Shown here in pieces: positions 14,873 to 22,432 of a stretch of 25,962 nucleotides of DNA. The notes below the pieces were generated by a model. It worked only from the letters and a program-made list of their open reading frames with translations, made no database searches and was not told where the DNA came from. Location: contig CAYOEZ010000040.1 of NCBI GenBank assembly GCA_964402955.1, positions 1 to 25,962 on the forward strand, in the 5' to 3' direction. This DNA is from CAYOEZ01 sp964402955 (GTDB lineage Bacteria; Chloroflexota; DTOL01; DAOUCN01). Each line of letters opens with the position of its first letter. Position 1 is the stretch's first letter. Position numbers and translations under genes: made by a program.

Positions 14873-16994
14873 GAGTGCGTATTAGCGCCAGCAGATCCTT
14901 GGTTGTCATCCCCCCGCTGCGCCTGATGGTGATCGTGTTGCCAACGTGCTGATGCCCCAGGGGGTCTTGTCCGGTGATGGCGATGACCGGAATGTCGCGA
15001 ATCAATGGGTCTCTGGCCTTCTCCTGCAAGACTGCGTAGCCATCCATCCCTGGTAACACCATGTCAAGCAACATGAGATCCGGGTGCCGCTTGCGAAGGA
15101 TGTCAAGGGCACGTTTGCCGTCGGATGCCCGAAGTACGCGATAGCAGCGCCCTGCGGCAGTCAGAATGCGCCCAAAAAGCTGCAAGACCTCTGGCTCGTC
15201 ATCGACGATAAGGATCGTAGTAACGCTCCCCACTTCACCTACTGCGTCAAGCAAGAGTTCTCTCTTAACTGGTTTGAGTAAGTATCGTACCACTCCTAGG
15301 CTGTCTGCCGCCTCTTTTTCACCCGGAACCCAGCATGTAATTATCGATGTAGGAAAAGGCAAGCTGGTCATGCCTACTGGTACCTTGTCGTCACGAGGGC
15401 TATTTATGATGAGCGCGTGAGCCGGCGACCGGCGGAGTTCAGCTACTGCTTCCTCAATGCAGAAAGCAGCACACACCTCGACGCCCGCTAGGTAGCGACT
15501 GATGAGTCTCTGCAGTACATGGCTGGGCTCAACGATGATGAAGCGGGGTAGCGGTTTGGGATGTGGGGCTTTGGATTGGCGCAGGCGTGGGTTATAGTCG
15601 TCGCGCGCGAAGGCCCACTGAGCAGCACCTGGTTGCCCTGCACCGGCAGGTTCCTGTACAGGCAAAGTGAAGTAAAACGTTGTCCCTTTGTGTGGCTCGC
15701 TGGTGAGCCACATTCTTCCCCTGTGAAGCTCAACGAACTTCTTGCTGATACTCAATCCCAGCCCGCTGCCGCCGAACTTACGCCTGATTGTGCTGTCAGC
15801 CTGTTGGAACGGCTCGAAGATTCGTGACAGCTTATCAGCAGGAATGCCCGGACCAGTGTCAGACACAGCGATGGCCAGTGCATTGCCATCGCGCTGGATT
15901 GCTACGCTGGCGCCACCGCGCTCGGTAAATCGTCCAGCGTTGCTCAGCAGGTTGAGCAGTACTTGGCGGACGCGAGTGCGGTCGCAGTAGACAGGCGGGA
16001 GGGTACTCGGGACGTGCGTCTCCAATGTTAGGCCCTTGGCGTCGAAAAGAGGCTTGACAGCGACAACTGCCGAATCAACCAGATCATTCAGGGTTGTCCA
16101 TTCATTGGACAGGGCCATTTGTCCTGAAGCTACCTGTGAGAGGTCCAACACATCATCAACTAGGGCTGCTAGGTGTTCACTGTTGCGGTGGACAACTGCT
16201 AGATCGGCCAGTAGGGGCGGCGGCAACTCAGATCCGTATATGTTCGGCATCTGGGTGATCATCTGGCTGTAACCAATGATCATGTTCAGCGGTGTGCGCA
16301 ATTCGTGGCTGACGTTGGCAACGAACTCCTCCTGTGCACGGCGAGCATCCTCAGCTACACGGTACATGACAGACAGTCGGTCAGACAGACGCGCCAACTG
16401 AGTGTTTGCCTGAATGAGGTCCTCTTGCACCTGCTTCAATTCCACCCGTTGGTTGCGCGCTTCTTCCAGGAGCTGGTTCATCTGGCTGTAGCTCGACCAC
16501 AGCGAAGAGACAGTCTCTTGGTTGAGCTTCAGGCACAACCAGATTAGAATTTGTGTTCCACCAATTGCTACGGCTGCCGCTGCCCATGTTTGCGAAGCAG
16601 CCGTGGACACGGTGGCTATCATCGCCAGCCCTGCTGTGACAAATCCACCTCGGGGGCCAATGACCAGAGATGCGACGGCCGGGGGAATGGCTAGCAGCGC
16701 GGGGTGGGCGCTTCCGGGGAACCAACGTAGAGCCAGCAAGCCAACTCCTATCCATCCAATCACAGCCAGCCACTTGGTTATTTGGTACCGACGTTCACCT
16801 GTCATTAAGGCGATCAGCGACAGAACGAGGACGATGCATCCCAACACGTCAACATCCACAGACAAATGGGTGAGTTCGGCAAGACAGGTAATGCCCAAGC
16901 CTATGACCGAAAAAACCAGAAAGAGGATATCCGTCGCTTCCGAGTGAAACTCCTCAAGCATGTTGGCTGAAGATTGTGATGCGGACTCAGTCAT
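14796..16994 (-). CDS. Membrane-bound hybrid histidine kinase with two C-terminal receivers
   Basis: From the ATG 16992-16994 (AGAGGT about 4 nt upstream) the protein is 732 aa; a GTG at 17021 would add nine residues. About five or six hydrophobic helices (residues about 20-160) are followed by a coiled coil (about 165-215), HisKA with phospho-acceptor H230 in SHELRTPLN, and an HATPase with RQVLLNLLSNAGRF, DTGPGIP and FGGSGLGLSI. A first receiver-like domain (about 480-590) has N instead of the phosphoacceptor Asp (LIINSP) but keeps LKPV. The second receiver (about 592-710) has LIVDDEPE and D644 in LLDMVLPGMDG but lacks the usual KP lysine. There is no periplasmic sensor domain; sensing may be through the membrane helices. 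It converges with the response regulator gene and overlaps its 3' end by 77 nt. Confidence 0.88.
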   Translation of the reverse strand: MTESASQSSANMLEEFHSEATDILFLVFSVIGLGITCLAELTHLSVDVDVLGCIVLVLSLIALMTGERRYQITKWLAVIGWIGVGLLALRWFPGSAHPALLAIPPAVASLVIGPRGGFVTAGLAMIATVSTAASQTWAAAAVAIGGTQILIWLCLKLNQETVSSLWSSYSQMNQLLEEARNQRVELKQVQEDLIQANTQLARLSDRLSVMYRVAEDARRAQEEFVANVSHELRTPLNMIIGYSQMITQMPNIYGSELPPPLLADLAVVHRNSEHLAALVDDVLDLSQVASGQMALSNEWTTLNDLVDSAVVAVKPLFDAKGLTLETHVPSTLPPVYCDRTRVRQVLLNLLSNAGRFTERGGASVAIQRDGNALAIAVSDTGPGIPADKLSRIFEPFQQADSTIRRKFGGSGLGLSISKKFVELHRGRMWLTSEPHKGTTFYFTLPVQEPAGAGQPGAAQWAFARDDYNPRLRQSKAPHPKPLPRFIIVEPSHVLQRLISRYLAGVEVCAAFCIEEAVAELRRSPAHALIINSPRDDKVPVGMTSLPFPTSIITCWVPGEKEAADSLGVVRYLLKPVKRELLLDAVGEVGSVTTILIVDDEPEVLQLFGRILTAAGRCYRVLRASDGKRALDILRKRHPDLMLLDMVLPGMDGYAVLQEKARDPLIRDIPVIAITGQDPLGHQHVGNTITIRRSGGMTTKDLLALIRTLSGVSRPEPQDDLGFAENPAAEPAS

Positions 16995-17042
16995 ATGTAC
17001 CTCTAAGCTGCGGCACCCCACAAGACAGACGCAGTGTTTTGC

Positions 17043-18269
17043 CTACTTGCGCTTGCGCGTCGCCGCCACCATGCTCTCAACCAACGCCACCATATCAGCG
17101 CCATACTCGGCCCGGCGCCATACCCCAAATCCAGCAATGTCGTCGAGATCCGCGCGAGTTGATGGACGGCGCGTGGCCACGGTCATCAGGAGATCGTTGG
17201 AGCCGATCACATCCGGCTCCACGCCACGCTCCGCCGCGCGCTCTTTGCGCCAGGCGCGTAACCGTTCATAGATGCTCAACGTTAAGTCGTCTGGACGGCT
17301 GCCATTGTTGCGCGGGCGCGGCGGCAGCAGAGGCTCGCTATCGCGCTGTGCCCGGTTGATGGCGTCGAGCACCTGGTGGCTATAGCGCGTCATCTGGTAT
17401 GGCGAAAGGAGGTGGCTACGACGTAGCGCGTCAGCCGACACAGGCTTCTGCTGTGCAATCTCGACAAAGGTGTGGTCGTTAATCACCTTGAAGGCCGGTC
17501 GATCCTCCCAGCGCGCCTGTTCCTCACGCCACTTGTGCAGGGCACACACAATGCGCCGCCCGGCCATATCCAGATCGCGAATGCCCTTGATATTCCAGAA
17601 GGCGTCGGGGTCAAAGGTGTGCGGCCGTGGCTCCAGTTTGGCCAGGTTGGCGAAAACTTCGCGGGCCTCGGTCTCTCTGCCCTTCTGGCGCAGCTCAGTC
17701 AGAAGCAGATCGCGCAGAGCGATGAGGTAGCGCGTGTCGTGACAGGCATACGCCAACTGCTCCGGCGACAGGGGACGCTTGCCCCAATCGGAGCGTTGCT
17801 GGCTCTTGTCCATGCGCAGGCCCATGTGCTGCGCGACAAGCGCAGCCAGGCCGGTGTTCTTGCGCCCCAGGATGCGAGCCGTAAGCATCGTGTCGAAGAT
17901 GTTGGTGAAGTGAAAACCATAGCCGCGCTTGAGCGAGACCAGATCATAGTCGGCGCCATGAAACACCTTCTCGACAGTCGGACTGGCGAAAACATCGGCC
18001 AGCGGCTCAAGGCTGAAGGTGCTCAGCGGATCAACGATGAAGTCTTCGTCGGGGATGGAGAACTGCACCAGGCAGATCTTCTCAGCATACGAGTAGAGGC
18101 TATCCGATTCTGTGTCCACTGACACGAGTGGACTGTCCAGAAGACGTTTGGCAAGGTCTTCCAGGTCGGGCAAATTGGTAATGAGCCGGGCCGAGCAGGG
18201 TACTGTGGGTTGGAGTTCTGTTGTCTCTGGCATAGATGCGATAATTGCAATACACTCCTGATCTTTCAT
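17043..18269 (-). CDS. rnd: Ribonuclease D
   Basis: The 408-aa protein has the DEDDy 3'-5' exonuclease domain: ExoI D52 and E54 in VDTES, ExoII HGADYDL with D109, and ExoIII Y174-xxx-D178 in YACHDTR. Two HRDC-type helical domains follow at about 233-303 and 327-402. This matches RNase D, which trims the 3' ends of tRNA precursors and other small RNAs. The start is the first in-frame ATG. A consensus promoter (18279-18307) lies so close that the predicted transcription start is only about 3 nt before this ATG, so the message may be leaderless. An internal ATG at 18233 also lacks a Shine-Dalgarno. It is divergent from cvpA. A tRNA pair lies 4 kb away, which may be coincidental. Confidence 0.92.
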   Translation of the reverse strand: MKDQECIAIIASMPETTELQPTVPCSARLITNLPDLEDLAKRLLDSPLVSVDTESDSLYSYAEKICLVQFSIPDEDFIVDPLSTFSLEPLADVFASPTVEKVFHGADYDLVSLKRGYGFHFTNIFDTMLTARILGRKNTGLAALVAQHMGLRMDKSQQRSDWGKRPLSPEQLAYACHDTRYLIALRDLLLTELRQKGRETEAREVFANLAKLEPRPHTFDPDAFWNIKGIRDLDMAGRRIVCALHKWREEQARWEDRPAFKVINDHTFVEIAQQKPVSADALRRSHLLSPYQMTRYSHQVLDAINRAQRDSEPLLPPRPRNNGSRPDDLTLSIYERLRAWRKERAAERGVEPDVIGSNDLLMTVATRRPSTRADLDDIAGFGVWRRAEYGADMVALVESMVAATRKRK

Positions 18270-18278
18270 TCTATCTGG

Positions 18279-18307
18279 GTTATAGCACAGACGCTAACAT
18301 CTGTCAA
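18279..18307 (-). promoter_or_regulatory. Sigma-70 promoter of rnd (- strand)
   Basis: On the - strand: TTGACA (18307-18302), a 17-nt spacer, then TATAAC (18284-18279) with a TGC extended -10. The predicted start near 18272 places the ATG (18269) at the very 5' end of the message. Confidence 0.8.
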
Positions 18308-18318
18308 TGTGCTTGCAC

Positions 18319-18346
18319 TTGACTAATTGCTCCAAGCCTGTATAAT
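18319..18346 (+). promoter_or_regulatory. Sigma-70 promoter of the cvpA operon
   Basis: TTGACT (18319-18324), a 16-nt spacer and TATAAT (18341-18346). The predicted start is near 18353. Its -35 lies 11 nt from the -35 of the divergent rnd promoter. Confidence 0.8.
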
Positions 18347-18372
18347 AACGAGAGACGAGAGGGGACCTTGCC

Positions 18373-18870
18373 ATGGTGGATGGGATCATTCTGTTCTTTC
18401 TGTTTGTGATGTTCATTACCGGTTTCTCGCGCGGGACTCTGCGCCAGCTCTGGTCGCTGGTCGTGCTTGCCCTGGCCACCTACCTGAGCGGCAACTTCTA
18501 TCCGTCCTTCACTGACCTCGTGCGCACCTCCATCCCCGATCCTACAGGCGCCAATCTGGTTAGCTGCATACTCGTTTTTGGCGTCGTCAGTGGCATCCTC
18601 AACGGCGTCGTGGATGCAGGCGCGCGCCTTCGCCGCGAACGAGGGGATAAGAAGCCGGGATTCGTCGATCGCAGCGTGGGATCAATCCTGGGCGTGATTG
18701 AAGCGATCGGCTTCGTCCAGGTCGCTGCTGCCGTGCTAGTTGCCTTCCCTGTTCTTGGCCTCGATAGGTGGGTGGAAACGTCAAAACTACTGGGCGCATT
18801 CTTCAACATTGTGCCCGTTATGATGCCCCTGCTGCCAGGCCCTTTCCAGCAAATTCTGCTACTTTTCTAA
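18373..18870 (+). CDS. CvpA family membrane protein
   Basis: The 165-aa protein has four hydrophobic helices in the arrangement of the CvpA/colicin V production family (PF02674). The first is VDGIILFFLFVMFITGFSRG, with the typical short Gly-Arg-containing turn; the second contains LWSLVVLALATYLSG. A cytoplasmic Arg/Lys-rich loop sits at about residues 84-95. Family members are inner-membrane proteins of poorly defined role in envelope integrity and biofilm. GAGAGGGG ends 8 nt before the ATG, and a good promoter lies just upstream. The MaoC-like gene follows after 13 nt and the PAP2 gene after that, forming a probable operon. Confidence 0.82.
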   Translation: MVDGIILFFLFVMFITGFSRGTLRQLWSLVVLALATYLSGNFYPSFTDLVRTSIPDPTGANLVSCILVFGVVSGILNGVVDAGARLRRERGDKKPGFVDRSVGSILGVIEAIGFVQVAAAVLVAFPVLGLDRWVETSKLLGAFFNIVPVMMPLLPGPFQQILLLF

Positions 18871-18883
18871 ATAGGAGGGATTC

Positions 18884-19342
18884 ATGCCAGGCGCCATTCA
18901 GGGACTCTATTTCGACGACTTCCCGCTCGAGGAGGAGTACACCTCGCCAGGACGAACAGTCACGGAGACCGATGTGGTCATGTTCTCAGGCGTCTCCGGT
19001 GACTACAACCAGCTCCATTCTGACGCTGAGTTCGCCAAGACAAGCTACTTCGGCCAGCGCATTGCCCATGGCGCGTTGGTCTTGTCGATGGCAACCGGCC
19101 TCACCTCGCGCATCGGCGTCATCGAGGGCACCGCGATTGCCTTTCTCGGGCTCACCTGGAAGTTCGCCAAACCGGTCATGATCGGCGACACCATCCGCGT
19201 GAAACTGAAGGCCATCAAGAAGCGCGCCGTGGGCCGCGAAGCCGGCATGGTCATCGCCGCCATCTCTGTTGTCAATCAGAAGGATGAGATTGTGCAGAGC
19301 GGCGAATGGACGGTCATGGTAAAGAGAAGGCAGGGGAACTAG
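18884..19342 (+). CDS. MaoC-like hotdog-fold dehydratase
   Basis: The 152-aa single hotdog domain carries the hydratase-2 motif. SGDYNQLHSD contains the catalytic Asp/His pair, and FGQRIAHGALVLSMATGL follows. This matches the MaoC/R-hydratase family (about 135-160 aa), which adds water to trans-2-enoyl-CoA or acts on related CoA thioesters; the exact acyl substrate is unknown. AGGAGGG lies 5 nt before the ATG. It sits in the cvpA-MaoC-PAP2-GT2 run, whose products suggest envelope or lipid metabolism, though a shared pathway is only inferred. Confidence 0.88.
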   Translation: MPGAIQGLYFDDFPLEEEYTSPGRTVTETDVVMFSGVSGDYNQLHSDAEFAKTSYFGQRIAHGALVLSMATGLTSRIGVIEGTAIAFLGLTWKFAKPVMIGDTIRVKLKAIKKRAVGREAGMVIAAISVVNQKDEIVQSGEWTVMVKRRQGN

Positions 19343-19378
19343 CACCGGTAGAAAACAACATCCAAGGAGAAACTCGCC

Positions 19379-20272
19379 ATGGCGCCACTGGACTGGGGCA
19401 TTCAGGTCATCCTCTGGCTACAGCAGTTCAGCCCCGCCCTGGACATCCCGTTCAAGGCTATTTCTTTCACCGGCGAGGAGGAATTCTACCTTCTGATCCT
19501 GCCATTGATCTATTGGTGCCTGAACCGTGCGCTGGGCGCGCGCCTGACGGTGCTTGTCATGTTCTCTTCCTACGTCAGCGGTCTGGCCAAATTGCTGTTC
19601 AACCAGGCCCGCCCATTCCACTACGATGCGCGTGTGCAGAAGCTGACTGCTGTGCTCGGCAATGGCTTCCCCAGCCTGCACACACAGAACTCTGTGACCG
19701 GCTGGGGCTACCTGGCGGTGCAGGCGCGCCAGCGTTGGCTGATCATTGTCGCTGCCCTGCTGATTGTCCTTGTTCCTCTGTCGCGGCTCTACCTGGGCGT
19801 GCACTTCCCCACCGATCTGCTTGGCGGCTACTTCATCGGCGCCATCTTGCTTGTCCTCTATGTCTGGCTCGAACCGCGGGCAGAAACCTGGCTGGCGCAG
19901 AAAGGTGTGCGCTGGCAACTTGGCCTGGCCATCGCCGTCCCGCTTGTGTTGCTCCTGGCGCTGCCCAGCGCCGATGAGATCAGCGTGACCTCGCTGGCAA
20001 TGCTCATGGGCGCGCTGATCGGCTTCGCGCTCGAGCGCCGTTGGGTCGGCTTCGAGTCCGGCGGGGCCTGGCAGACGCAGATCGGGCGCTACGTCCTGGG
20101 TGTGGTGGTGGTGGTCATCCTGCGCTTCGGTCTCAAAGCCGCTTTCGCCGGGCTTGAGCCGGAAATAGCCTTCCGCGTCATTCGCTACGCCGTCATGGGG
20201 CTGTGGTTCGCCGCTGGCGCGCCGTGGCTATTCGTCAGGCTGCGATTAGCGCCGGCCAGCAAACGTGCTTGA
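19379..20272 (+). CDS. PAP2-family membrane phosphatase
   Basis: The 297-aa polytopic membrane protein contains the three PAP2 motifs: KLLFNQARP (K71, R78, P79), PSLH (98-101, with Leu in place of the usual Gly) and SRLYLGVHFPTD (S125, R126, H132, D136). Additional helices extend past the core to the C-terminus. The family dephosphorylates lipid phosphates such as phosphatidate, undecaprenyl diphosphate or sphingoid phosphates at the membrane. AAGGAGA lies 8 nt before the ATG. The longer C-terminal membrane part (about residues 170-285) is beyond a minimal PAP2 core. It is followed by a GT2 gene after 68 nt, consistent with a lipid-linked glycan or envelope role. Confidence 0.88.
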   Translation: MAPLDWGIQVILWLQQFSPALDIPFKAISFTGEEEFYLLILPLIYWCLNRALGARLTVLVMFSSYVSGLAKLLFNQARPFHYDARVQKLTAVLGNGFPSLHTQNSVTGWGYLAVQARQRWLIIVAALLIVLVPLSRLYLGVHFPTDLLGGYFIGAILLVLYVWLEPRAETWLAQKGVRWQLGLAIAVPLVLLLALPSADEISVTSLAMLMGALIGFALERRWVGFESGGAWQTQIGRYVLGVVVVVILRFGLKAAFAGLEPEIAFRVIRYAVMGLWFAAGAPWLFVRLRLAPASKRA

Positions 20273-20340
20273 GTCGCCGGAGGCATCGCCGGCATTGGAG
20301 GAGCGGTGCTTACGGAAGCGCAAGCGCACACCATTTGGTC

Positions 20341-21300
20341 ATGACATCGCCTCTTGTTTCGATCGTCATCGTCAACTGGAACGGCCAGCATTTGCTGGAG
20401 ACGTGTCTGCCGGCCGCTCTTGCCCAGACCTACCCCGACTTCGATGTCATCGTTGTGGACAACGGCTCACACGATGGCTCGGCCGGGTGGATTGCCGCGC
20501 ACTATGCGCAGGTGCGCCTGATCTGCAACACAGCAAACGCGGGCTTCGCCGCCGCCAACAACCAGGCCTTCGCCGCATCATCCGCCCCCTACCTGGCCCT
20601 GCTCAACAGCGACGCCGCCCCTGAGCCCAACTGGCTTACCGAGATGGTGCAGGCCATGGAGAGCGATGAGCGCGTGGGCGCCTGTGCGCCGAGAATCCTG
20701 CGCTGGGATGACCACGGCGTCATCGACTCGCTTGGCCTGGCAATTGATCGCTCGGGCACGGCCTGGGAGTGGCAGAGCGGGCAGCGCGCCGATCAGAACG
20801 CATTGCCTGCCATGCGCGAGGTGTTTGGCGCGAGCGGCGCAGCCTGCCTCTTGCGGCGCGCCATGCTCGATGACATCGGTGCATTCGACGCAGCCTTCTT
20901 CGCCTATTTGGAAGACGCCGATCTGGCCTGGCGGGCGCGGCTGGCTGGCTGGCGCTGCCTCTATGTACCGGCAGCCATCGTCTACCATCGCCACTCGGCC
21001 AGCAGCGGCGAGGGGTCGCCGTTCAAGGGCTACCATCTGGGCCGCAATAAGTGGTGGATGATCATTAAGAACTATCCCTGGCCCGACGTCCTGTTGAATC
21101 TGCCGCTCATTGTGGGGCGTGATCTGCTTGCCGTCGCCTGTCACCTGCTCGTCCGCCGCGACATTCACCCCCTGCGCGGCCGGCTGGCGGCGCTGCGCGG
21201 CGTTGGCCGTGCTCTGCGCCAGCGCAGGACAGTGCAGCAGCGCGCCACTGCCGCGGGAAAGCGCGCCGCGCGGCGTCTGCGTCGCCCCATAAGCCTGTGA
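20341..21300 (+). CDS. Glycosyltransferase family 2
   Basis: The 319-aa protein has the GT-A fold signature: SIVIVNWNGQHLLETCL at the N-terminus, VVDNGSHDGS (residues 38-47), the nucleotide-sugar/metal motif LLNSD (about 87-91, an NSD form of DxD) and the acceptor-side FAYLEDADLAWRARLAGW. It resembles rhamnosyltransferase-like GT2 enzymes of surface glycans. The frame stays open 138 nt upstream, overlapping the PAP2 gene, but similarity begins at this ATG. The Shine-Dalgarno is poor; a TTG two codons earlier is another possibility. The last 45 residues are Arg-rich and may face the membrane or bind nucleic acid/phosphate. No membrane helix is obvious. Confidence 0.87.
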   Translation: MTSPLVSIVIVNWNGQHLLETCLPAALAQTYPDFDVIVVDNGSHDGSAGWIAAHYAQVRLICNTANAGFAAANNQAFAASSAPYLALLNSDAAPEPNWLTEMVQAMESDERVGACAPRILRWDDHGVIDSLGLAIDRSGTAWEWQSGQRADQNALPAMREVFGASGAACLLRRAMLDDIGAFDAAFFAYLEDADLAWRARLAGWRCLYVPAAIVYHRHSASSGEGSPFKGYHLGRNKWWMIIKNYPWPDVLLNLPLIVGRDLLAVACHLLVRRDIHPLRGRLAALRGVGRALRQRRTVQQRATAAGKRAARRLRRPISL

Positions 21301-21370
21301 GATATCCACCGTTCTCTCACGCAACTATTTCGCCCCCGGTGACGTCTATTATGATGAAAGGAGGCCGACA

Positions 21371-21997
21371 ATGAAACGATCCCTCCTGCATCTCTGCGCG
21401 ATCGTCATTCTCGCGGCCGTTATGCCGGCCAGCCTGGCGCTCGCTGCGCCCGGTGACGTGGCCGACCCGGTGCGCTTCCCTGCCGCCACCCTCGCCGAGC
21501 CGGGCGGGCGCGTGCTCCTCTACTTCGAGGTGAGGAACATCAGTACAGGCGCCTGGGCGCCGGGCAGCGTCACGCTCAAGAACGTCAGAAGCCCGCTGGG
21601 AGCGCAGCCCGAACGCAGCCTGAGCCGTAGCGTGCTGCCCAATGAGACGGCCTACTGGGACTTCGAGGTCAGCGCGCCCACTCTGCCCGGTGTCTACGAG
21701 AGCGCCTGGCAGATCGTGCGCGGCGGCGCTGCGATCAGCCCGCGCATGTCGTGCTACGTCATCGTCGTGCCCAAAGAGGCGCAGGTGCTGCGCGGCCAGA
21801 TTCAGAAGCTGATTGACGACTTCAACAGCCAATACGGCCAGGAGGTGGAGCAACTGATCCGCCAGATACGCGAGCTGCTGGCGCGCGAGGGCAAGGGCGT
21901 GATCGAGAAACTGATCGAGACACGCTGCGGGCTGGCGTCGGGGATGCTGGCCATAGAGGCAGTGCTCTTCACAACCCGCCGGCGCAGATTGCCGTAA
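21371..21997 (+). CDS. Secreted protein with NBR1-Ig-like (FW) domain and helical tail
   Basis: The 208-aa protein has a Sec signal peptide (about residues 1-26, ending ALA-A). Residues about 45-135 look like the NBR1 central Ig-like (FW) fold: a WAPG segment, a LPNETAYWDFEV strand pair and TLPGVYESAWQIVRGG, which matches the PTxPGxYxxxW core of that domain. Residues about 136-190 form an amphipathic coiled coil. A short hydrophobic patch and RRRR end the chain, possibly a weak membrane anchor. The domain in bacteria is usually extracellular and of unknown ligand. AAAGGAGG ends 6 nt before the ATG. It is separated from the GT2 gene by 70 nt. Confidence 0.7.
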   Translation: MKRSLLHLCAIVILAAVMPASLALAAPGDVADPVRFPAATLAEPGGRVLLYFEVRNISTGAWAPGSVTLKNVRSPLGAQPERSLSRSVLPNETAYWDFEVSAPTLPGVYESAWQIVRGGAAISPRMSCYVIVVPKEAQVLRGQIQKLIDDFNSQYGQEVEQLIRQIRELLAREGKGVIEKLIETRCGLASGMLAIEAVLFTTRRRRLP

Positions 21998-22003
21998 AAC
22001 GTC

Positions 22004-22032
22004 TTGACAGGTTTCTGCATCCCTGCTATAAT
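22004..22032 (+). promoter_or_regulatory. Strong sigma-70 promoter of the tRNA pair
   Basis: Perfect TTGACA (22004-22009), a 17-nt spacer and perfect TATAAT (22027-22032), with a TGC extended -10. The predicted start is near 22039, 9 nt before tRNA-Ser. A consensus promoter of this quality is typical of stable RNA genes. Confidence 0.9.
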
Positions 22033-22047
22033 GCGCGTGTTCGTTCG

Positions 22048-22144
22048 GGGGAGATCGCATAGTGGTCGAGTGCGGCCGCCTGCTAAGTGGCTATAGGGGC
22101 TTTTAACACCTCTATCGAGGGTTCGAATCCCTCTCTCCCCGCCA
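22048..22144 (+). tRNA. tRNA-Ser (anticodon GCU)
   Basis: A complete class II tRNA: acceptor GGGGAGA/TCTCCCC, anticodon stem GCCGC/GTGGC around the loop CTGCTAA (anticodon GCT at 22082-22084), a long variable arm with a 7-bp stem, and T stem GAGGG/CCCTC around TTCGAAT. G discriminator and encoded CCA. It reads AGC/AGU serine codons. Confidence 0.97.
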
Positions 22145-22158
22145 TGTAAGGTCCACGT

Positions 22159-22235
22159 GCCCCAGTAGCTCAGGGGATTAGAGCGCAGCGCTGCGGACGC
22201 TGAGGCCACAGGTTCGAATCCTGTCTGGGGTACCA
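22159..22235 (+). tRNA. tRNA-Arg (anticodon GCG)
   Basis: A complete 77-nt cloverleaf: acceptor GCCCCAG/CTGGGGT, D stem GCTC/GAGC, anticodon stem CAGCG/CGCTG around the loop CTGCGGA (anticodon GCG at 22193-22195), and T stem ACAGG/CCTGT. A discriminator and encoded CCA. It lies 14 nt after tRNA-Ser and is co-transcribed. Anticodon GCG is unusual for bacteria, which normally read CGC with an A34-to-inosine ACG tRNA. The D-loop A20-like position and C35 fit arginine identity. Confidence 0.95.
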
Positions 22236-22249
22236 TCTGCACATCAACG

Positions 22250-22276
22250 CCCTGCTCATACGAGAGCGGGGTTTTT
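22250..22276 (+). terminator. Intrinsic terminator of the tRNA operon
   Basis: CCCTGCTC pairs with GAGCGGGG (22264-22271, one G-U pair) around a 6-nt loop, followed by five Ts. It lies 14 nt after tRNA-Arg. A diverged copy of this segment recurs at 23287-23326. Confidence 0.9.
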
Positions 22277-22311
22277 CTGTTGTGGGCGCGAGAATGAGAG
22301 TCAAGGGGAAC

Positions 22312-22338
22312 CTGCAACGGCGTGGCTCCAGGTTGCAG
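22312..22338. repeat. Inverted repeat upstream of the DUF4258 cassette
   Basis: CTGCAAC (22312-22318) and GTTGCAG (22332-22338) with a 13-nt spacer, just upstream of the proposed cassette promoter. It could be an operator for an autoregulating antitoxin. This is inference from position only. Confidence 0.4.
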
Positions 22339-22344
22339 CATAAC

Positions 22345-22373
22345 TGGACGGAAAGCGCCGGGCGTGATACAAT
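22345..22373 (+). promoter_or_regulatory. Probable promoter of the DUF4258/YgiT cassette
   Basis: TGGACG (22345-22350), a 17-nt spacer and TACAAT (22368-22373) with a TGA extended -10. The predicted start is near 22380, giving a leader of about 50 nt to the ATG at 22433. Confidence 0.55.
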
Positions 22374-22432
22374 GACAGTGGGCAACAGATACGCTTGAGA
22401 TGCTGAGGCGAAACGGGTAGAGGAGATACCGT

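Noticed and set aside
20203..20340. Upstream extension of the GT2 frame into the PAP2 gene
   Set aside because: The residues are not GT-like and overlap a real gene; the fold begins at ATG 20341.
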